A stretch of 64,000 bases of DNA. Source: Pohlia nutans. Its lineage: Eukaryota; Streptophyta; Bryopsida; Bryales; Mniaceae. The notes under the pieces were generated by a model. The model worked only from the letters and a program-made list of their open reading frames with translations. It was not told the origin of the DNA and did not search any database. A program made the position numbers and the translations under genes. The stretch's first letter is position 1, and each line of letters opens with the position of its first letter. Shown here piece after piece: positions 1 through 12,355 of the stretch. The stretch lies in assembly GCA_022496805.1 (NCBI GenBank), contig CM040085.1, forward strand, positions 14,475,811 to 14,539,810. The letters are read 5' to 3'.

Positions 1-3000
1 AGGGAATTTCAGCAAGCTGCTCCAGCTCAAGGCCAAGCACCTCCTTGGTGGGCTACCCGAAGTGAACCATCTGAAGGTGTTGGATTTGCTCAAGACTCAT
101 ATTCTTTCCTTTCCCAGCAAAAGCATCTCCATCAAGGTATGAGATTTTTACTGAACCTAAGTACACAGCTTTGAAGTAAACCTTCTCATCTTGTGCTAGC
201 ACTTTCTCTTTAGCTAAACAATGAATGATACAGAATCAGAATAATGTATACAATAAAGTAAGTGTTTTTTTTTCACACAATTTTTGTCAAATAGAGTTAT
301 CCGCAATAGAGTTATCCGGGTAATGGCCTCATATGGGTACCCCCTCTAAAAATAGTGTGATTTTTGAGAAATATCCTTTTGGTAAGAAAAAAAGATTGGA
401 AAATTACAAAATTAGATGGAGTTATAGGCGCCATGGCTGCATCTATATATATGGTCTTAAAAACAGAATTTCTAGCACACATAATATGAGTTAGACCTAA
501 ATCACACATAGTGAGACATGTCTCTCCGATACCCATATCAGGCCATTGCCCATCCATAAAGTCGCTCAAAAGTAGGTGAAAGGACTAAACTTTTAGTGAA
601 TAGTAGCTTGTTCCCCCCAAAAAAATGCAAACTTTGAAAGCATTAGAAACGGTGCTCAAAAACTTATGACCCAAGTTTTCTTGCGCGCCATCAATTACTT
701 GAGTTCAATAGTTAAATAAAGCAATCAGCCTTCAATTTTAGCTCCCTCTATCAAACTCACCTTCCTCATGTGAGGCATCATGTGTGATAACTCAAAAAAT
801 AAGTTGACTTACTTGTGAGGCATCATGTCAGACAAACCCAAAAATAAGTCGACCCACCTGTTTTGTATTCTCCTATACTGATTTCTAAGGGAACTTTACG
901 TTTCTATGAATTTCAAGGAAACTCACCCTCAAAACTCTCTGTACATTATTTAGAGTTATCCGCAATGTACAGGGAGTTTTGGGAGTGAGTTTCCCTGAAA
1001 TTTATAGAAACGTAAAGTTCCCTTAGAAATCAGTATAGGAGAATACAAAACAGGTGGGTCAGCTTATTTTGGGTTTGTCTGACATGATGTCTCACAAGTA
1101 AGTCGACTTATTTTCTAAGTTGTCACACATGATGCCTCACATGAGGAGGGTGAGTTTGACAGAAGGAGCTAAAATTGAAGGCTGACTACTTTATTTAACT
1201 ATTGAACTCAAGTAATTGATGGCGCGCAAGAAAACTTGGGTCATAAGTTTTTGACCACCTATTCTAGTGCTTTCAAAATTTGCATTCACAGTGTTTTTTT
1301 AGTTCCTAACACAAGTTTTTTTTAGAGAACAAAGCTATTGTTCACTCAAAGTTTAGTCCTTTCACCCACTTTTGAGTGACTTTATGGATAACTCTAATGG
1401 CTACATGGAATTATTCACCATGTTTTATCAAGTCAACGCCATTTGCAAGGTTCTCATTTATCTTAGGCATGATTCTCCAGTTAGGACTGACTGTTGTTCC
1501 AAAGATTGAAATGACTGGTATTTCAGAAACCCTTGCTATTTATTTTCAGTGCAAACAGATCAGATCTAGACTTTATACATTTTCCCAGTTTTACAAAAGA
1601 TGGTCTGCCAATTGATCGATTTTTCGGCCTTGGAATGCAGAGATCTATTAAATGTGTTGAAACGTACATTTTCTTGCCTGTTGCGTTGCAGTTATCAAAC
1701 GTGAGAGAGGTGGATCTTTCAAGTTCTTCGGTGAAGGAGATCGGAGAGTCGGTATCTCAGTTGAAACAGTTACAAGTGTTGATTCTGTCTCACTGTCCGA
1801 TCCGAACACTGCCTGGTTCTCTGGGCAAGTTGTCCGAATTGTCAAAGCTAATCCTGGACCACACTTTGCTACGCACTCTTCCCAGTTGCATCTACAGGTT
1901 GAAGAAGCTTAAACTCTTGGACTTGTCCCATTGTGGCCTTTTAGAAACAGCCCTGGATTCATCAGAGTTCGGCTCCCTGGAACTAGATCAAGGCTGCGGC
2001 AAGCTCAAACTGCTACGCCGATCTTTCGGAAAGCTGGTGAAGTTGCAGGACCAGCTGGAGACTACGGTGCCGGAATCGATCGGCGGGTTACGAGAGTTGT
2101 CCAGCATCTCATGGAGCTACTGTTCGAAGCTGACGAAGCTCCCAAACTCTCTAGGGGTTCTGATCAAGCTCAAGAAGCTGTACCTGACAGAATGTGGCGC
2201 TCTCAGAGAGTTACCGGAGACGCTAGGCAATCTGAGCAGCCTTTCGAAACTGATTCTCTGCAATTGTGCTAACCTTTTGTTTCTTCCGGAATCGCTCGGG
2301 CAGCTGAAGAAGCTGCAGGAGTTGAACTTGACAGGCTGCTGGGCGCTGCAAGCTTTACCTGACTCCACAGCGGACCTCGCCAGTCTGACAATACTGAACC
2401 TCCAGAACTGCGAGAATCTGCGAGCTTTACCCGACTGTTTCGGTCAGCTATCAAAGCTGGAGGTTCTGGTCCTCTCGATGTGCAAGAACTTGGAAGCGTT
2501 GCCAGAATCGCTCGGCATGATATTGGGTCTATGCAAGATCGATCTCGAGAACTGCGAGAAGCTCTCGACGTTACCAGCTTCATTCCCGAACCTCCGAATG
2601 CTGCTTCATTTGGACCTCTCACATTGCTCGGAGCTTCAAGCTTTACCCTATTCCTTGGAGGGATTAGAGAGTTTGTCAAGCCTGAAGCTGTATAATACTA
2701 CTTCTTTGGTAAGCCTGCCAGAGTCACTCGGGGACTTGCCGAGCTTGGTAGGTTTTGACATGCTCAATTGTCCTCACCTGACAAGCCTTCCCACTGGATT
2801 TGGAAACTTGAAGTCTCTGCAGGCTTTGGACATTCAAGATTGCTCATCTCTCAAGCTCCTGCCTGAGTCGGTAGGGAACTTGGGTGGCTTGATGCGGTTC
2901 CACCTCGGCTGGTGTTACGGTCTCTCCCGGCTACCGGAGTCACTAGGACAGTTGCAAGCGCTTGAGAAGCTGTGCATCGAGGATTGCTCAGCGTTGGAGG

Positions 3001-3755
3001 GTTTGCCACACTCTTTGGGGCAGTTGAGGGCGCTTCAAACTCTCCAACTAACTACGTGTCGGTGCATCGCAAGCCTACCTGAGTCACTCGGCGAGCTCAA
3101 GTCACTTCAAATCTTGTCCCTCAAAAATTGCTCCTCGCTGCAAACGCTCCCGGAACGCATCGGAGAGCTGAGCAATCTGGCGGAGTGCTACCTCGACTCG
3201 TGCACGAAACTCATGCAGCTACCTGGTTCTGTCGGTGATCTGAAGAAACTGGAGAAACTGGATCTCTCCAAGTGTGTCTCGTTGTGTGAGTTGCCGCGTG
3301 GGCTCGGGGAGTTGAGCAAGCTGAAAGAGCTGCGGCTTGCGACGTGTACGAGCCTGAAATGCTTGCCTGAGTCTTTTGGCCAGTTGAAGAGGCTTCAAGA
3401 ATTGGACCTCCTGCATTGTCTGGCTCTCCGGCAGCTCCCGGAATCCATGAAGGAGCTCTCTGGCTTATCGAAACTGCGGACGTGTGGGTGCTTGAAGCCA
3501 CCTTTGTGTGTGACCTCGTTTCCGAACTTGACTCATGCAGTGACAGTTGATCTTGACCTGTGGGCAAATCCATATTGTCAAGCGTACCAGAGCAGCTGCA
3601 GGGTTGCTACTGAGAGCTCATCTTCTCGAGCATGCAGTCGAGCTGAAGCTGGCAAACCTGACTTCGAGGCCATCCACAGAGTGAGACCCTTGGTGAATTG
3701 TTGGAGTGATTTGAGATGTGGTTCTACAACTTCCAGTGTGGGAGAAGATGAATGA
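1..3755 (+). CDS. LRR-domain protein (disease-resistance type), 5'-partial
   Basis: Two exons are visible, 2-136 and 1692-3755; the gene begins upstream of the window. Exon 1 (frame starting GNFSKLLQLK) ends at a GTATGAG donor at 137, and exon 2 starts after TTGCAG at 1691 with LSNVREVDLS. Both junctions are phase 0 and the open frame continues across. Exon 2 encodes about 22 leucine-rich repeats of roughly 24 residues with the signature L-x-x-L-x-L-x-x-C-x-x-L-x-x-LPESLGQL, then a C-terminal tail rich in Ser and Cys with no repeats, ending at TGA 3753-3755. Such LRRs form the ligand- or effector-sensing part of plant NBS-LRR immune receptors; the NB-ARC or kinase part would lie upstream. No membrane segment is seen in the visible part. 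No frameshift or internal stop, so it could be functional. The 1.55-kb intron is filled with transposon DNA. Assignment to the immune-receptor class is inference; a stand-alone LRR protein is possible. Confidence 0.85.
294..1394. mobile_element. Foldback DNA transposon in the LRR intron (TA-duplicating MITE pair)
   Basis: A near-palindrome centred near 950. The right half, 953-1394 (442 bp), is a MITE with termini GAGTTATCC and GGATAACTC and flanking TA dinucleotides (951-952, 1395-1396), as for Tc1/mariner-type insertion. The left half, from about 309 to 947, is an inverted near-copy of the right half, interrupted by another element at 318-551. A second GAGTTATCC sits at 294. The two halves match over about 400 bp, so transcripts through this intron should form a long hairpin. 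No coding capacity. Confidence 0.8.
318..551. mobile_element. 234-bp MITE nested in the foldback arm
   Basis: Terminal inverted repeats GGGTAATGGCCTCATATGGG at 318 and its near-complement ending CCATTGCCC at 551. It interrupts the left arm of the foldback: removing it plus one ATCC (314-317 and 552-555) restores the sequence found in the right arm (GAGTTATCC followed by ATAAAG). The apparent target duplication is ATCC, 4 bp, which does not match the usual plant superfamilies; the superfamily is not assigned. Confidence 0.75.
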
Positions 3756-4895
3756 GGCACTGGTGATTCATCTCTTTCTATTGATTTTGCATTTATTTCT
3801 TAGTCCAATTGGGAAGAAAAAACAATTGAAGGCTTTACATCATTTGTGTGGCTTGGAATGAGCTGGGAATGCACATGACCTCAGTTGCTACTTCGCATTG
3901 AGGGCATCTACAGCCTAAACGGCTCTCCACCACGACCATAGCCAGCCAGGGCTGGCTGCATCCACCAGTAAGTCCCACCCCACCAAACATCAGTGTATAT
4001 CAGCCAAATTCCACCAATTTGTAGCAGATGTAGCACAAGAGAATGAGATGCAGTTGTGATACTCTTTAAAGTGTTGCTTTCGTCTTGTTTTCTGGACTAG
4101 GTCAGGGCATTGAGAGCCACAACGGTATGTCGTGTCGGGCCTTATTCATGCTATCCCTTGTGGTTATTGTGTGGAAAGTTGCTGCATGCTAGCCCCATCA
4201 TGCTTGCTCTCACAATAGCCTCCCGTGACATGAGCCTTTGTTGTGGAGGGTTATGTATACTAACTTCAGAAACATTAGTTGTCTGTCGCACATAAAGTAG
4301 CTTTGGATTGAGACCTAGAGGTTCTCCTTGGACCAAAAAGTCGTCCCATGTTCCTTTAAAAATTGTGATTGGCCCTTGAACTCATCCTGAGATGACTTTG
4401 ATTTACATCAGCCCAAAAAAGGAAAATGACAATGGAACTCGAGGTCCCCAAAAGGCCCATGTGGCACTTATTTGACGGCAACATTATCCACTTTCATAGT
4501 TCAGCGGGTTTGGCGGCGACCATGGGGATGGAAGCCCTAAAAAATAAGCCAAAAAAGCAAAAGTGTCAAAATGATTTAAAATTTTCAGGGAAGCATAATG
4601 TGACCATTCTAAACTCAAATCTATTGAGTTTTTTTGCATTTGGAATTGTATTTTGGGAATTATACGCACCCAAAAGTCTGAAACAACACATTTTTAAAAT
4701 TTTGGGGGCCTATATTTGGCAAGTTACAAGTCAGATTCCAAATGTTTTTACATATTTGAGCTCGCAATGGTTTAATTAATCTAGTAGTGAAGATTTTAAA
4801 ATGTCCCATGAAAGTTTTTTCTTCTTTAATTATAATATTTTTTCAAAAATCAACCCATCCTCTTTTTGGTGCATGGTCAGTCGGTCACTCCTCTC
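3756..4895. other. 3' flank of the LRR gene and unassigned spacer
   Basis: The first few hundred bases after the stop are a plausible 3' UTR (T-rich, several AATAAA-like stretches) but no clear poly(A) site can be fixed. Beyond 4340 the DNA becomes AT-rich. Short open frames here show no recognisable protein motif and are not annotated. Confidence 0.4.
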
Positions 4896-5049
4896 GGTCC
4901 AAGTTCGGTTTACATCCGTGAGGGGCCCAAGGGTTTTAAAAATTGCATTATTCTAAAGTGTGACCACTGACCAAGAGCCGTGACTATGGAAAAAATCCAT
5001 TTTACTTGGTCACGGTTCTTGGTCCATGATGTAAACCGCCCCTTGGACC
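4896..5049. mobile_element. 154-bp MITE-like inverted repeat
   Basis: Ends GGTCCAAG...CGGTTTACATC (from 4896) and the complementary GATGTAAACCG...CTTGGACC (to 5049). Inside lies a second stem, ACCAAGAGCCGTGAC paired with GTCACGGTTCTTGGT (about 4970-5025). No target duplication could be defined, so the superfamily is open. Confidence 0.55.
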
Positions 5050-6697
5050 TTAGGGTGCATTTACAAAGATCTTTTTTGAATCCTAATGGAATGAAACAGT
5101 GCCTAGAGGGTCCGTTTCCTCTAGGGCAATTTTGAAGTGTTGGTTTTACAAATGGGATTCAAGCCTGAAATAGAAAAACAAAAAAGATTGTAAAATGTTG
5201 AAAAGAAATATAGAATCATAAAATATAACAATTTGGGAGGGAGGGCTAAAATTTATAACAATTTGCTGATGGAGGTTGTTTGTATCGTAATCTACTACTC
5301 AAAAAAGGCATCAAAGGTAGTATTTGTTATTTAGGTCCATGTAGCCCAATTAGTAGGGCTACCCTAATTTCACTTTTAGTTAGATTGCACTTCAAGGAAC
5401 TAGTTTATAAATCACAATCCCTAAATACATCTTAAAAGAAGTAGGATCTTTAAAAAGATCATAATGGTTTGTCTACATGGTTTAATTAGTAGAACTATGA
5501 TCCTCTAATAGTTGCTTCATCTATGTTCATCTTTGTACCATGGTTACTATTGTAGTCTACTTCTAAGTTGGGCATAAAAGTGCTTAATAATTATTTTAAC
5601 GCATTCAAAATTTTAGGCAAATTCGTAAAAAACTTTTGAAAAACTTAGGCATTCTTTATGAATAATTTTGAAAATTTTAGACATTGTTATAGAAAAACCA
5701 TTATAAATCATTCATCCAGTGCAACTTACAACGGTTCATGGCAAATCTTAAATTGTACTAAACACCTTACCTTGTCACATTCATGGTGTAATTTTGAGAT
5801 TCTAGGCATTACAGTTCCTGAATTTTTGAGATTTTTGGGCACAAAGGCCCTGTAGTTTCTAATTTTGATAAAATATAGGGAAAAATAATATTTTTTTGCC
5901 TAACATGGAGGGTAGACTACAATATTCTTCATTCAATAGTTGTTAGAATAATTTACAAAAAAAGGATAATCTCATCGTCATAGACTTTTGGTTTTATAAA
6001 TAGACCAAAGTCCTCTAAAGTACAACCCTCCTTTCACTAGTTCACTTGTATAGCAAATTGTCTGATGGAGCCAAAACATTCACGACTTAGTTTACACTAA
6101 TCTTCTCTCTACGCTATTTATTATATCATTAGAGAAAAAATGAACCCTCACATGGACCCTCCGAACTCTCCTTAATATGGGACCCCTCGATTGCATTTAA
6201 ATTGTACTTTTGTAGTGGCCATTCTCCTATTTACGCTCACCCCGTGATGTCAAGGGTGACAAAGGGGGTCGAATGTAATTGGAGCACGTAATGTATGTAC
6301 TGAAGTAGGCTAGGGCCTGAGGTACAAGAGGGAGCCCTTCATGATGTGGTACCTTGAGATTCTATCTTTTTTTAATTCAAGCACTATAGTGACATGTGTG
6401 AGTATTTGCGTCATATGTGCGTCATAAGGCTCCACTACGCACTTGTCCCTGGTACTAATAGAGTAGAAAATTCAATTAAAAGTAATGAGCCTTACATGTA
6501 TTGCATGTACCCTTCACCCAAGATACATACATGTTTTTTTGTCCTTGCCCTACCCCATCTAGCTCCAAAGAAATAGGTGCCAATGTCCAAGCTTAGAGGC
6601 CCATTCGAGGGTTCATTTTTTCTTTAATGATAGTGTACAATGGAGTATTGTGTAGTCTTATGAAACATTAGTGGAATACCATGAATTATGATTCCTA
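5050..6697. other. AT-rich spacer, no gene seen
   Basis: Only short chance open frames and homopolymer runs. No inverted repeats of note, no RNA gene recognised. Confidence 0.5.
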
Positions 6698-7076
6698 TTA
6701 ACCCTTAAACGTCAAGAGGGCCTGGGCAGGGTAGCCCGGAAGACATCTAAATTTTCGGAAGGAAAAAAAAAAAAAAAAAAACGAAAAAAATGCAAAAACG
6801 ACTCTGCGGGACACTGCTGGCCAGCACTGTAGCATTGTAGCACTGCGGCATCTTAGCTGCCCCAACCTCAAAAACTTGTTCAATTTCATAACTTTGATTG
6901 CTTACCAACGATTCCACAATCTCTCAAATGAGGCACAAATTTGCAATCTAGATCGCTTTTTCAGTAGCTTTCCAACGCACCAATCCACGCTTGATTTGGT
7001 TGAGAAAATCTACTTTTTTCTTGATTATTCTCTTTTAAATAAGCCCATGGGGCTTACCTTGACGTTTAAAGATTAA
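6698..7076 (-). mobile_element. 379-bp TTAACCC-end MITE, copy 1
   Basis: Ends TTAACCCTTAAACGTCAA (6698) and TTGACGTTTAAAGATTAA (7076). The interior is an inverted, diverged copy of 11207-11510: shared stretches include a GC-rich AGGGCCTGGGCAGGG block and a conserved segment around TTTTTCAGTAGCTTTCCAACG. A run of about 20 A at 6762 is private to this copy. It has no coding capacity. It belongs to the set of elements ending in TTAACCCYTAAACG found throughout the window. Confidence 0.75.
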
Positions 7077-8365
7077 TCAATGCACTTGAATTAAGACCTT
7101 CTCATTTTTCTAAATGGAATTAGGGTGATAGCAAGATAAAGTGAACCACCTCTATACCCACCTATTTTTTTCCCCTTTATTTTTTTATTTTTTTAAATAG
7201 CAAAATGATGAGGTATAGATTGAAGCATGCATGTGTGAGATGAGTCTATAGAAAATTCATATCATATTGATTTGAAGTTCTTCTATGATATGGGAAAAGA
7301 AATATATTTCCATATTTTGCCATACTATTTTGGAGGCCCTAGAATGAATCAATAAAAATATAAATCCAAATTTAGAATTTATAAATATTGCGTAGAAATC
7401 ATGTTAGATTTTTCTAGAAAAACAAATTTTCTTCACTTTTGTAGCTTTATGGAATTTAATTCAATTGAGTTGAGTTTTATGTAGGTCCTACATCTGCACT
7501 GCATGTTCTACTATAAAATGAGTTTGAATGTTGCTTTTGAAACCACATACAATGAATCAAGTCATAAAGTGAAATGTTGATTTAAAGCCAGCTATGGTTC
7601 ATTCTCTTATCCGGTTGAGTTTGAAACTCAACTATAAATTGTAAATAACTTAATTGGATTTCACTGTCCAAATTGTTTGTGAAAGCATACCTATGTTTTA
7701 CACATGTACAAATATTTTCCTTTAGCTTTAGTATGAACGAATGCTTGAAAGGAATATTTGTCTTTACGTGGGTTATATTTTAAACTTCTCTTAACTCCAT
7801 AAGGTTCAAATGTATACTTCGGTTTTTCATAACTTTTGATGTGATGTGTTTTTGAATTAGTCAAAATGCCTTTATAGGTCAATTGCATTAAATGTAGACA
7901 TCCCAGTAAACATGTACATCATGATTCAAATTCTTTAGCAAATTTTGTGTCCTTTTCAGTTTATTTATGGACAATAACATTATAATTATAGAAGGGGCAA
8001 GTAATTTTGAACATTTTCTAGGATTTTAACATCGTTTTTCTTTCATATTTATTTATATTTATATATAAATATATAAACAAATGTGTTTCCACTTCTTCCA
8101 TCTATCTTGGGCAATGTGGCAATTAAATTTTTTTTTAACGTACCAAATCTTTAAGCACAGTTCTTGAGTTCATAGTGAAATGATACATGTCTAAATCAAC
8201 AATTTACTATCTAAACCAAATAAGCAAATACCATCTTTGTCGTTGACTTTGAAGAAAAGGAATATAAATTATAATTTTTTCAAATACACGCTTTATCTAT
8301 ACATTAAGACTGGTTTGTTTGTTTGTGTTTTGTTTGTATGTTACGTTAAGATATCCTAGACCGGG
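7077..8365. other. AT-rich spacer, no gene seen
   Basis: Low-complexity AT-rich DNA with T/A runs and a TATATTTATATATAAATATA stretch near 8045. No supported gene or repeat. Confidence 0.5.
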
Positions 8366-8690
8366 CGTCTGTCAATTGCGTTATTGATATTATTGGAAAG
8401 ATCTTGACGAGAAGGGATGTACCAAAGTGGTTTCGTCTCATTTAGACGTACGGTGTAAGAGTTATGGATTTTTAATCGAATTTCATCACTATAAATTGAA
8501 TTAAATTACAAAAATGAATTATGGGAGTTTTTGATGTTATTATTGGCATTGTTGAAAATTTGTCAAGGAATAAGGGTGCACCAAAGATGTTTCATAGCAT
8601 TTGAACCTACAATGTGAAAGTTATGGATTTTTAATCTAACTTTGTTACTATAAATTGAATAAATTATTCAAAAATGCAAAAAGCATGGGG
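8366..8690. repeat. Tandem pair of about 155-bp units
   Basis: Two consecutive diverged units share the order TTATTGATATTATTGG / CAAGGAATAAGGG-like / CACCAAAG / GTGAAAGTTATGGATTTTTAATC / ACTATAAATTGAAT. A third relative lies at about 50058-50225 (shared GAAGTTATGGATTTTTAATC and AAGAAGGGATACACC). A dispersed repeat of unknown class. Confidence 0.6.
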
Positions 8691-8783
8691 GAATATGGGG
8701 AACACGAAAAGCTTGGAGAACACGAGATCATGTGGATAAACCCCTACCTCCAATCCTGGCCAACCAACTTGCTAAGCCTTGTA

Positions 8784-9003
8784 AGGTAGACGTACCTTAA
8801 ACCACCAATACACCTAAAACCACCAACTTCTACACCATTCTTTCATTTCAGGAAGGAAATGTAAGCATTTATTACATGATTTATGCATCAATTGCTCAAA
8901 AGTTAAGTCATGTACCGACAACTTACCTTTCCTCCCTAAAATGAAGAAAGGGTGTAGAAGTTGGTGGTTTTAGGTGTATTGGTGGTTTAAGGTACGCCTA
9001 CCT
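8784..9003. mobile_element. 220-bp Tc1/mariner-like MITE with 50-bp TIRs
   Basis: Ends AGGTAGACGTACCTTAAACC (8784) and the complementary GGTTTAAGGTACGCCTACCT (9003), the arms matching for about 55 bp with few differences, flanked by TA at 8782-8783 and 9004-9005. High arm identity suggests fairly recent movement. No coding capacity. Confidence 0.8.
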
Positions 9004-9639
9004 TAGTTGTTAGCTAACCTTAATTAGATGGGTTCCCTTGTTTGCTTGGTGCAGAGTTTAGAGTCAGCCAATAAGACTCCCCACCTTGTAATTCGAACAC
9101 CAATTCTTTAGCTTTGAGCTTGAACAACCCACTACCAAACAACATTTCTTAGGGTTTTAAAACCCTATTGTCAGAGTGACTTTTAAAAAATAATGTCGAC
9201 GTGTTTTCAGGCTTTTTAAAAAGAAATTGACCAAAGTGAGCTGGTGATAGGGGTTGTTATGTTGAATGAATTCTGGCGTTAGAAAGCAAGAATGAAAACT
9301 AAAATTGGCTACAAACATTTTTTTTGAAGCTAGAAGCAAATGAAAATTTTAAAATTTCAAAACGAACTTGGTTGCAGTCACAAAACAACTACAAAGTTTT
9401 GGCAAAATTACTAACTTCACAATGGAACTAAAAAAGCTTTTGGCTACGTGAACAAACAAGGCAGGAATTGTTTGAGAGCACGTACAAAGTACAAATTGCT
9501 CACTCCTTCCAAGGAAAATTGAAAAGTCTTTCAGAGTTAAGTGTTTAAAAAAGAGCATGTTGAGAACTGAGAACGAATAAAATAAATAAAAAACTCAACA
9601 AACCTAAGAATCACTTTGCCACTTTGCTTGATCCTTCTA

Positions 9640-10530
9640 GGTCTCACATGCTGCATTATATAGAAAATTGGTAAGGCTGTAGAAGGTCTGACTCTTCATG
9701 CCTACAACTAGACAGAGATCTTCCGTCAAACAATTGCAAAGTTTTCTTTTGATAAACGAGATAGTGTTGAATGTGCGCTCGTCTTTGACATAACCTATCA
9801 CCATAACCACTGCAATCTTAGCGAGTTTAATAAACTCAGATAGGAGTGCACCGACCTTAACTTGGCTTTCTACCTTCTACTGTGTAACTATCCTTCTTAT
9901 TTGATTTGCCCTTCTTTTCGTTTGACTTACTCTTACCCTTGACATGATATGCCTTGTTCTTGCCCTTCGCTACATCTATCGTGGCTTGCTCATCTTCAAT
10001 GTTGTCTTCTTCTTTGTCCTGGAAGTCACTGTCTTTGTTCTTGCTGACATCTTTTGAAGGCTCTGAGTCTCTGGCCTTTTTTTTGGACTCTTTTTTTTCC
10101 GGTTGTAAAAATGCTACTATTGAGTGGCATGAGAAATATTTTAGTGTTCTGTGAGGCATGATAACTTAGAGCTACAGCCTTCAAACTCGCTATCTTAACC
10201 TCCTTATGTTGGTAGAATTGGGCAAAGCACAATGCGTGAGCATTGCCACTGTTTTGTCAATGGGCATTCTTAATGCAAAATTTAATAAAAACTAGAGTTA
10301 GAATAAGCTTGCATCAAAGAACTTAGAAGCTATGATTACAACTGCTTTGGAGGGACTTGATGAGGATTTTGATAACATAACACATGATAGATGCTATTCC
10401 GTTGTGGAAAAATGGTACCACAACTTCAAATATTTCTGCTCTAACTCGGAGTGGATATGTGACCTCAAGATCGGATGCTAGTTGTAATGATTTTTTGGCA
10501 AGGCTTCGGTACTGAAATTCAATTTGCATG
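9640..10530 (-). pseudogene. hAT-type transposase remnant
   Basis: Reading the minus strand, the frame from about 9860 to 9650 gives KLAKIAVVMVIGYVKDERTF followed by an SFIKRKLCNCLTEDL-like stretch and LVVGMKS. This matches the C-terminal dimerisation region of plant hAT transposases of the zinc-finger-862-like type (ERTFSTLSF-K-KLRNRLT-HLDLVV pattern). Upstream on the same strand, 10159-9857 encodes a Lys/Glu/Asp-rich segment that runs into the dimerisation region only after a frameshift near 9865, and 10529-10323 holds another short open piece. The catalytic part is missing or unrecognisable. Frameshifts and stops mean it is dead. No TIRs or 8-bp duplications could be assigned. Confidence 0.65.
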
Positions 10531-11206
10531 TGTTGTTATATTCTAACCAACCTTCAAAAAACATATAGCCCCTGATCAGGAATCCTAACATTTTTTGAAG
10601 GTTACATACTTGTGCCCAATGTAGTGAGGGCTTGGCCTAGTTCAAAATCCAACCAAAGATTTTTGAGCCTTAAAGAAAACAATGAACCCCTTAAAGCACA
10701 ATACAAAAAAAATTCTGATGAAGAACACGAAAGTTCAATTTTTTTCTAAACCAGAATTTGAAACTTAGGGCCGCTTCACATAAAGGGCCAAGGTCAATTT
10801 GGAGCTATGACATGTTTGAATCTTTGTAGATGATTGATTGAATTCAGTCAAATCGATCCCAAGGACTTTATATGAACGAGTCAAGGCCATTCTTTAAAAT
10901 TCATATTCTAATGGGTTGAAATTATATTCTAGTGTACTAAAGACAAATTAAATTTGAGAAGACCCCCATGAAGCGAATTGGGTTGACTAAAACAAAAACC
11001 CAATTCAATTCCCTCGGGCCGTATCAGAGCTCACTCCCTTCTTGGTATAAGCCACTATTTCTTTTGAATTGGTTTTGGCCTTGACATGTCATGTAAATCA
11101 ACCGAGGGAAAAAAATTCAAGAGATTAATCTTTAAAAAGACAACTATGTCCCGTGGGCTTAGTTATGAGAGAATAATGGGGAAAAAAGTAGATTTACTCA
11201 AACAAA
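10531..11206. other. Spacer with a relic MITE end
   Basis: No gene. At 10769-10785 the sequence TAGGGCCGCTTCACAT matches the terminus of the Harbinger-like MITE at 12356-12718, so this is probably one orphan end of the same family; no partner end was found. Around 11140-11200 part of the 11207 element's subterminal sequence is duplicated. Confidence 0.45.
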
Positions 11207-11510
11207 TTAACCCTTAAACGTCAAAGCAAGCCCCACGGGCTTGTTATAAAGGAATAATTGAGGAAAAAAGTAGATTTTCTCAACCAAATCAAGCGAGGAT
11301 TGGTGCGTTGGAAAGCTACTGAAAAAGCGATCTAGATTGCAAATTTGCGCCTCATTTGGGAGATTGTGGAGTCATTGACAAGCAATCAAAGTTATCTAAA
11401 TGAACAAGAGTTGAGGTTGGGCAGCAGAGGTCGTTTCTTGAAAAGTGTCGCAGTGCTACAGTGCCGCAACCGGGCTGCCCCGCCCAGGCCCTCTTGACGT
11501 TTGAGGGTAA
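11207..11510 (+). mobile_element. 304-bp TTAACCC-end MITE, copy 2
   Basis: Ends TTAACCCTTAAACGTCAA (11207) and TTGACGTTTGAGGGTAA (11510). It is the inverted relative of 6698-7076 but lacks that copy's poly-A insertion. Immediately downstream is a partial repeat of its internal GCTTTGGAAAGCTACTGAAA segment. Confidence 0.75.
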
Positions 11511-12096
11511 AGAGAGAATTGGTGCTTTGGAAAGCTACTGAAAAAGTAAGACAAAATTTTCAAGTTGTCCCTGATTTGGAAACTTGTGGAATTATTCACA
11601 AACACATGAAAGAATCGAGGAGGAGGAAGGTCGAGGAACTTGTATGAAACTCAGCTAGTGCGATGTTCTATCGCAGTAAAGGCTTCTATGTATTTGGCAG
11701 GCCAACGCGTGCGCTCTACAACGTTCCTTAGAGGCCCACTGTTGCACCTCCAAATCTTTAGCATTTATCAGGGAATTAGAGGAATTATAGAGAATTTTCT
11801 CTAACTTCATATGGTCCAAAACTTTTAACCATGTTGGCGGCCTTGGATGGCCCGCCTACGTTGCGGCGGGCCCATTTTATTTATTTATATTTATTTATAA
11901 TTAAATTAATTTTTTGGGCCTTTGTCCGAGACGTGGGAGTTTTTAAGATTTTGTTCGGGCTGCCCCTTCAAAGACCAAAAAATTTAGAACTAGGACATTG
12001 CTGATAAAAAATAAAAAATAAAAAATAGTGTGGGTCCAAGAAAAAGGGGAAATCCTCTGAATTACTTTAAAAAAAACCTTTAGATTGCCCTGACTC
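11511..12096. other. Spacer, no gene seen
   Basis: AT-rich, with a TTTATTTATATTTATTTATA run near 11878 and a triplicated AAAATAA-type motif near 12008. Nothing else supported. Confidence 0.45.
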
Positions 12097-12354
12097 TAAA
12101 TCCCCTCTTTGACGTTAATGGAAGAGGACAAAACCTGCCCCCTATTTTGAAAATGTAGGGGCCCACCTTAAAAAATAACCCTCTCTTCCAAGGGTTTAAA
12201 AAATCTCAAGGACATCCCCTAGATCAAATTTGGACCGTAGGCTTCAAATTTGCAATTTTTTTGCCAAAAATAGATCCTAGAGTGCCCAAAATGGAAATTT
12301 CAGAAAATGAGGCCATGGGTGAACAATGCTTGCATTAACGTCCGGGGGGATTTA
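12097..12354 (-). mobile_element. MULE-type MITE, old copy
   Basis: About 258 bp with ends AAATCCCCTCTTTGACGTTA and the complementary TAACGTCCGGGGGGATTT. Over most of its length it is an inverted, diverged copy of the 277-bp MITE at 25034-25310 (shared GGAATTTCCATTTTGGGCAC and CCTTAAAAAA segments). It abuts the Harbinger-like MITE at 12356. No clear target duplication remains, consistent with greater age. Confidence 0.6.
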
Positions 12355-12355
12355 A

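Noticed and set aside
4110..4779. Short frames after the LRR gene (61-117 aa)
   Set aside because: No recognised motif, no splice context linking them to the LRR gene, AT-rich composition.
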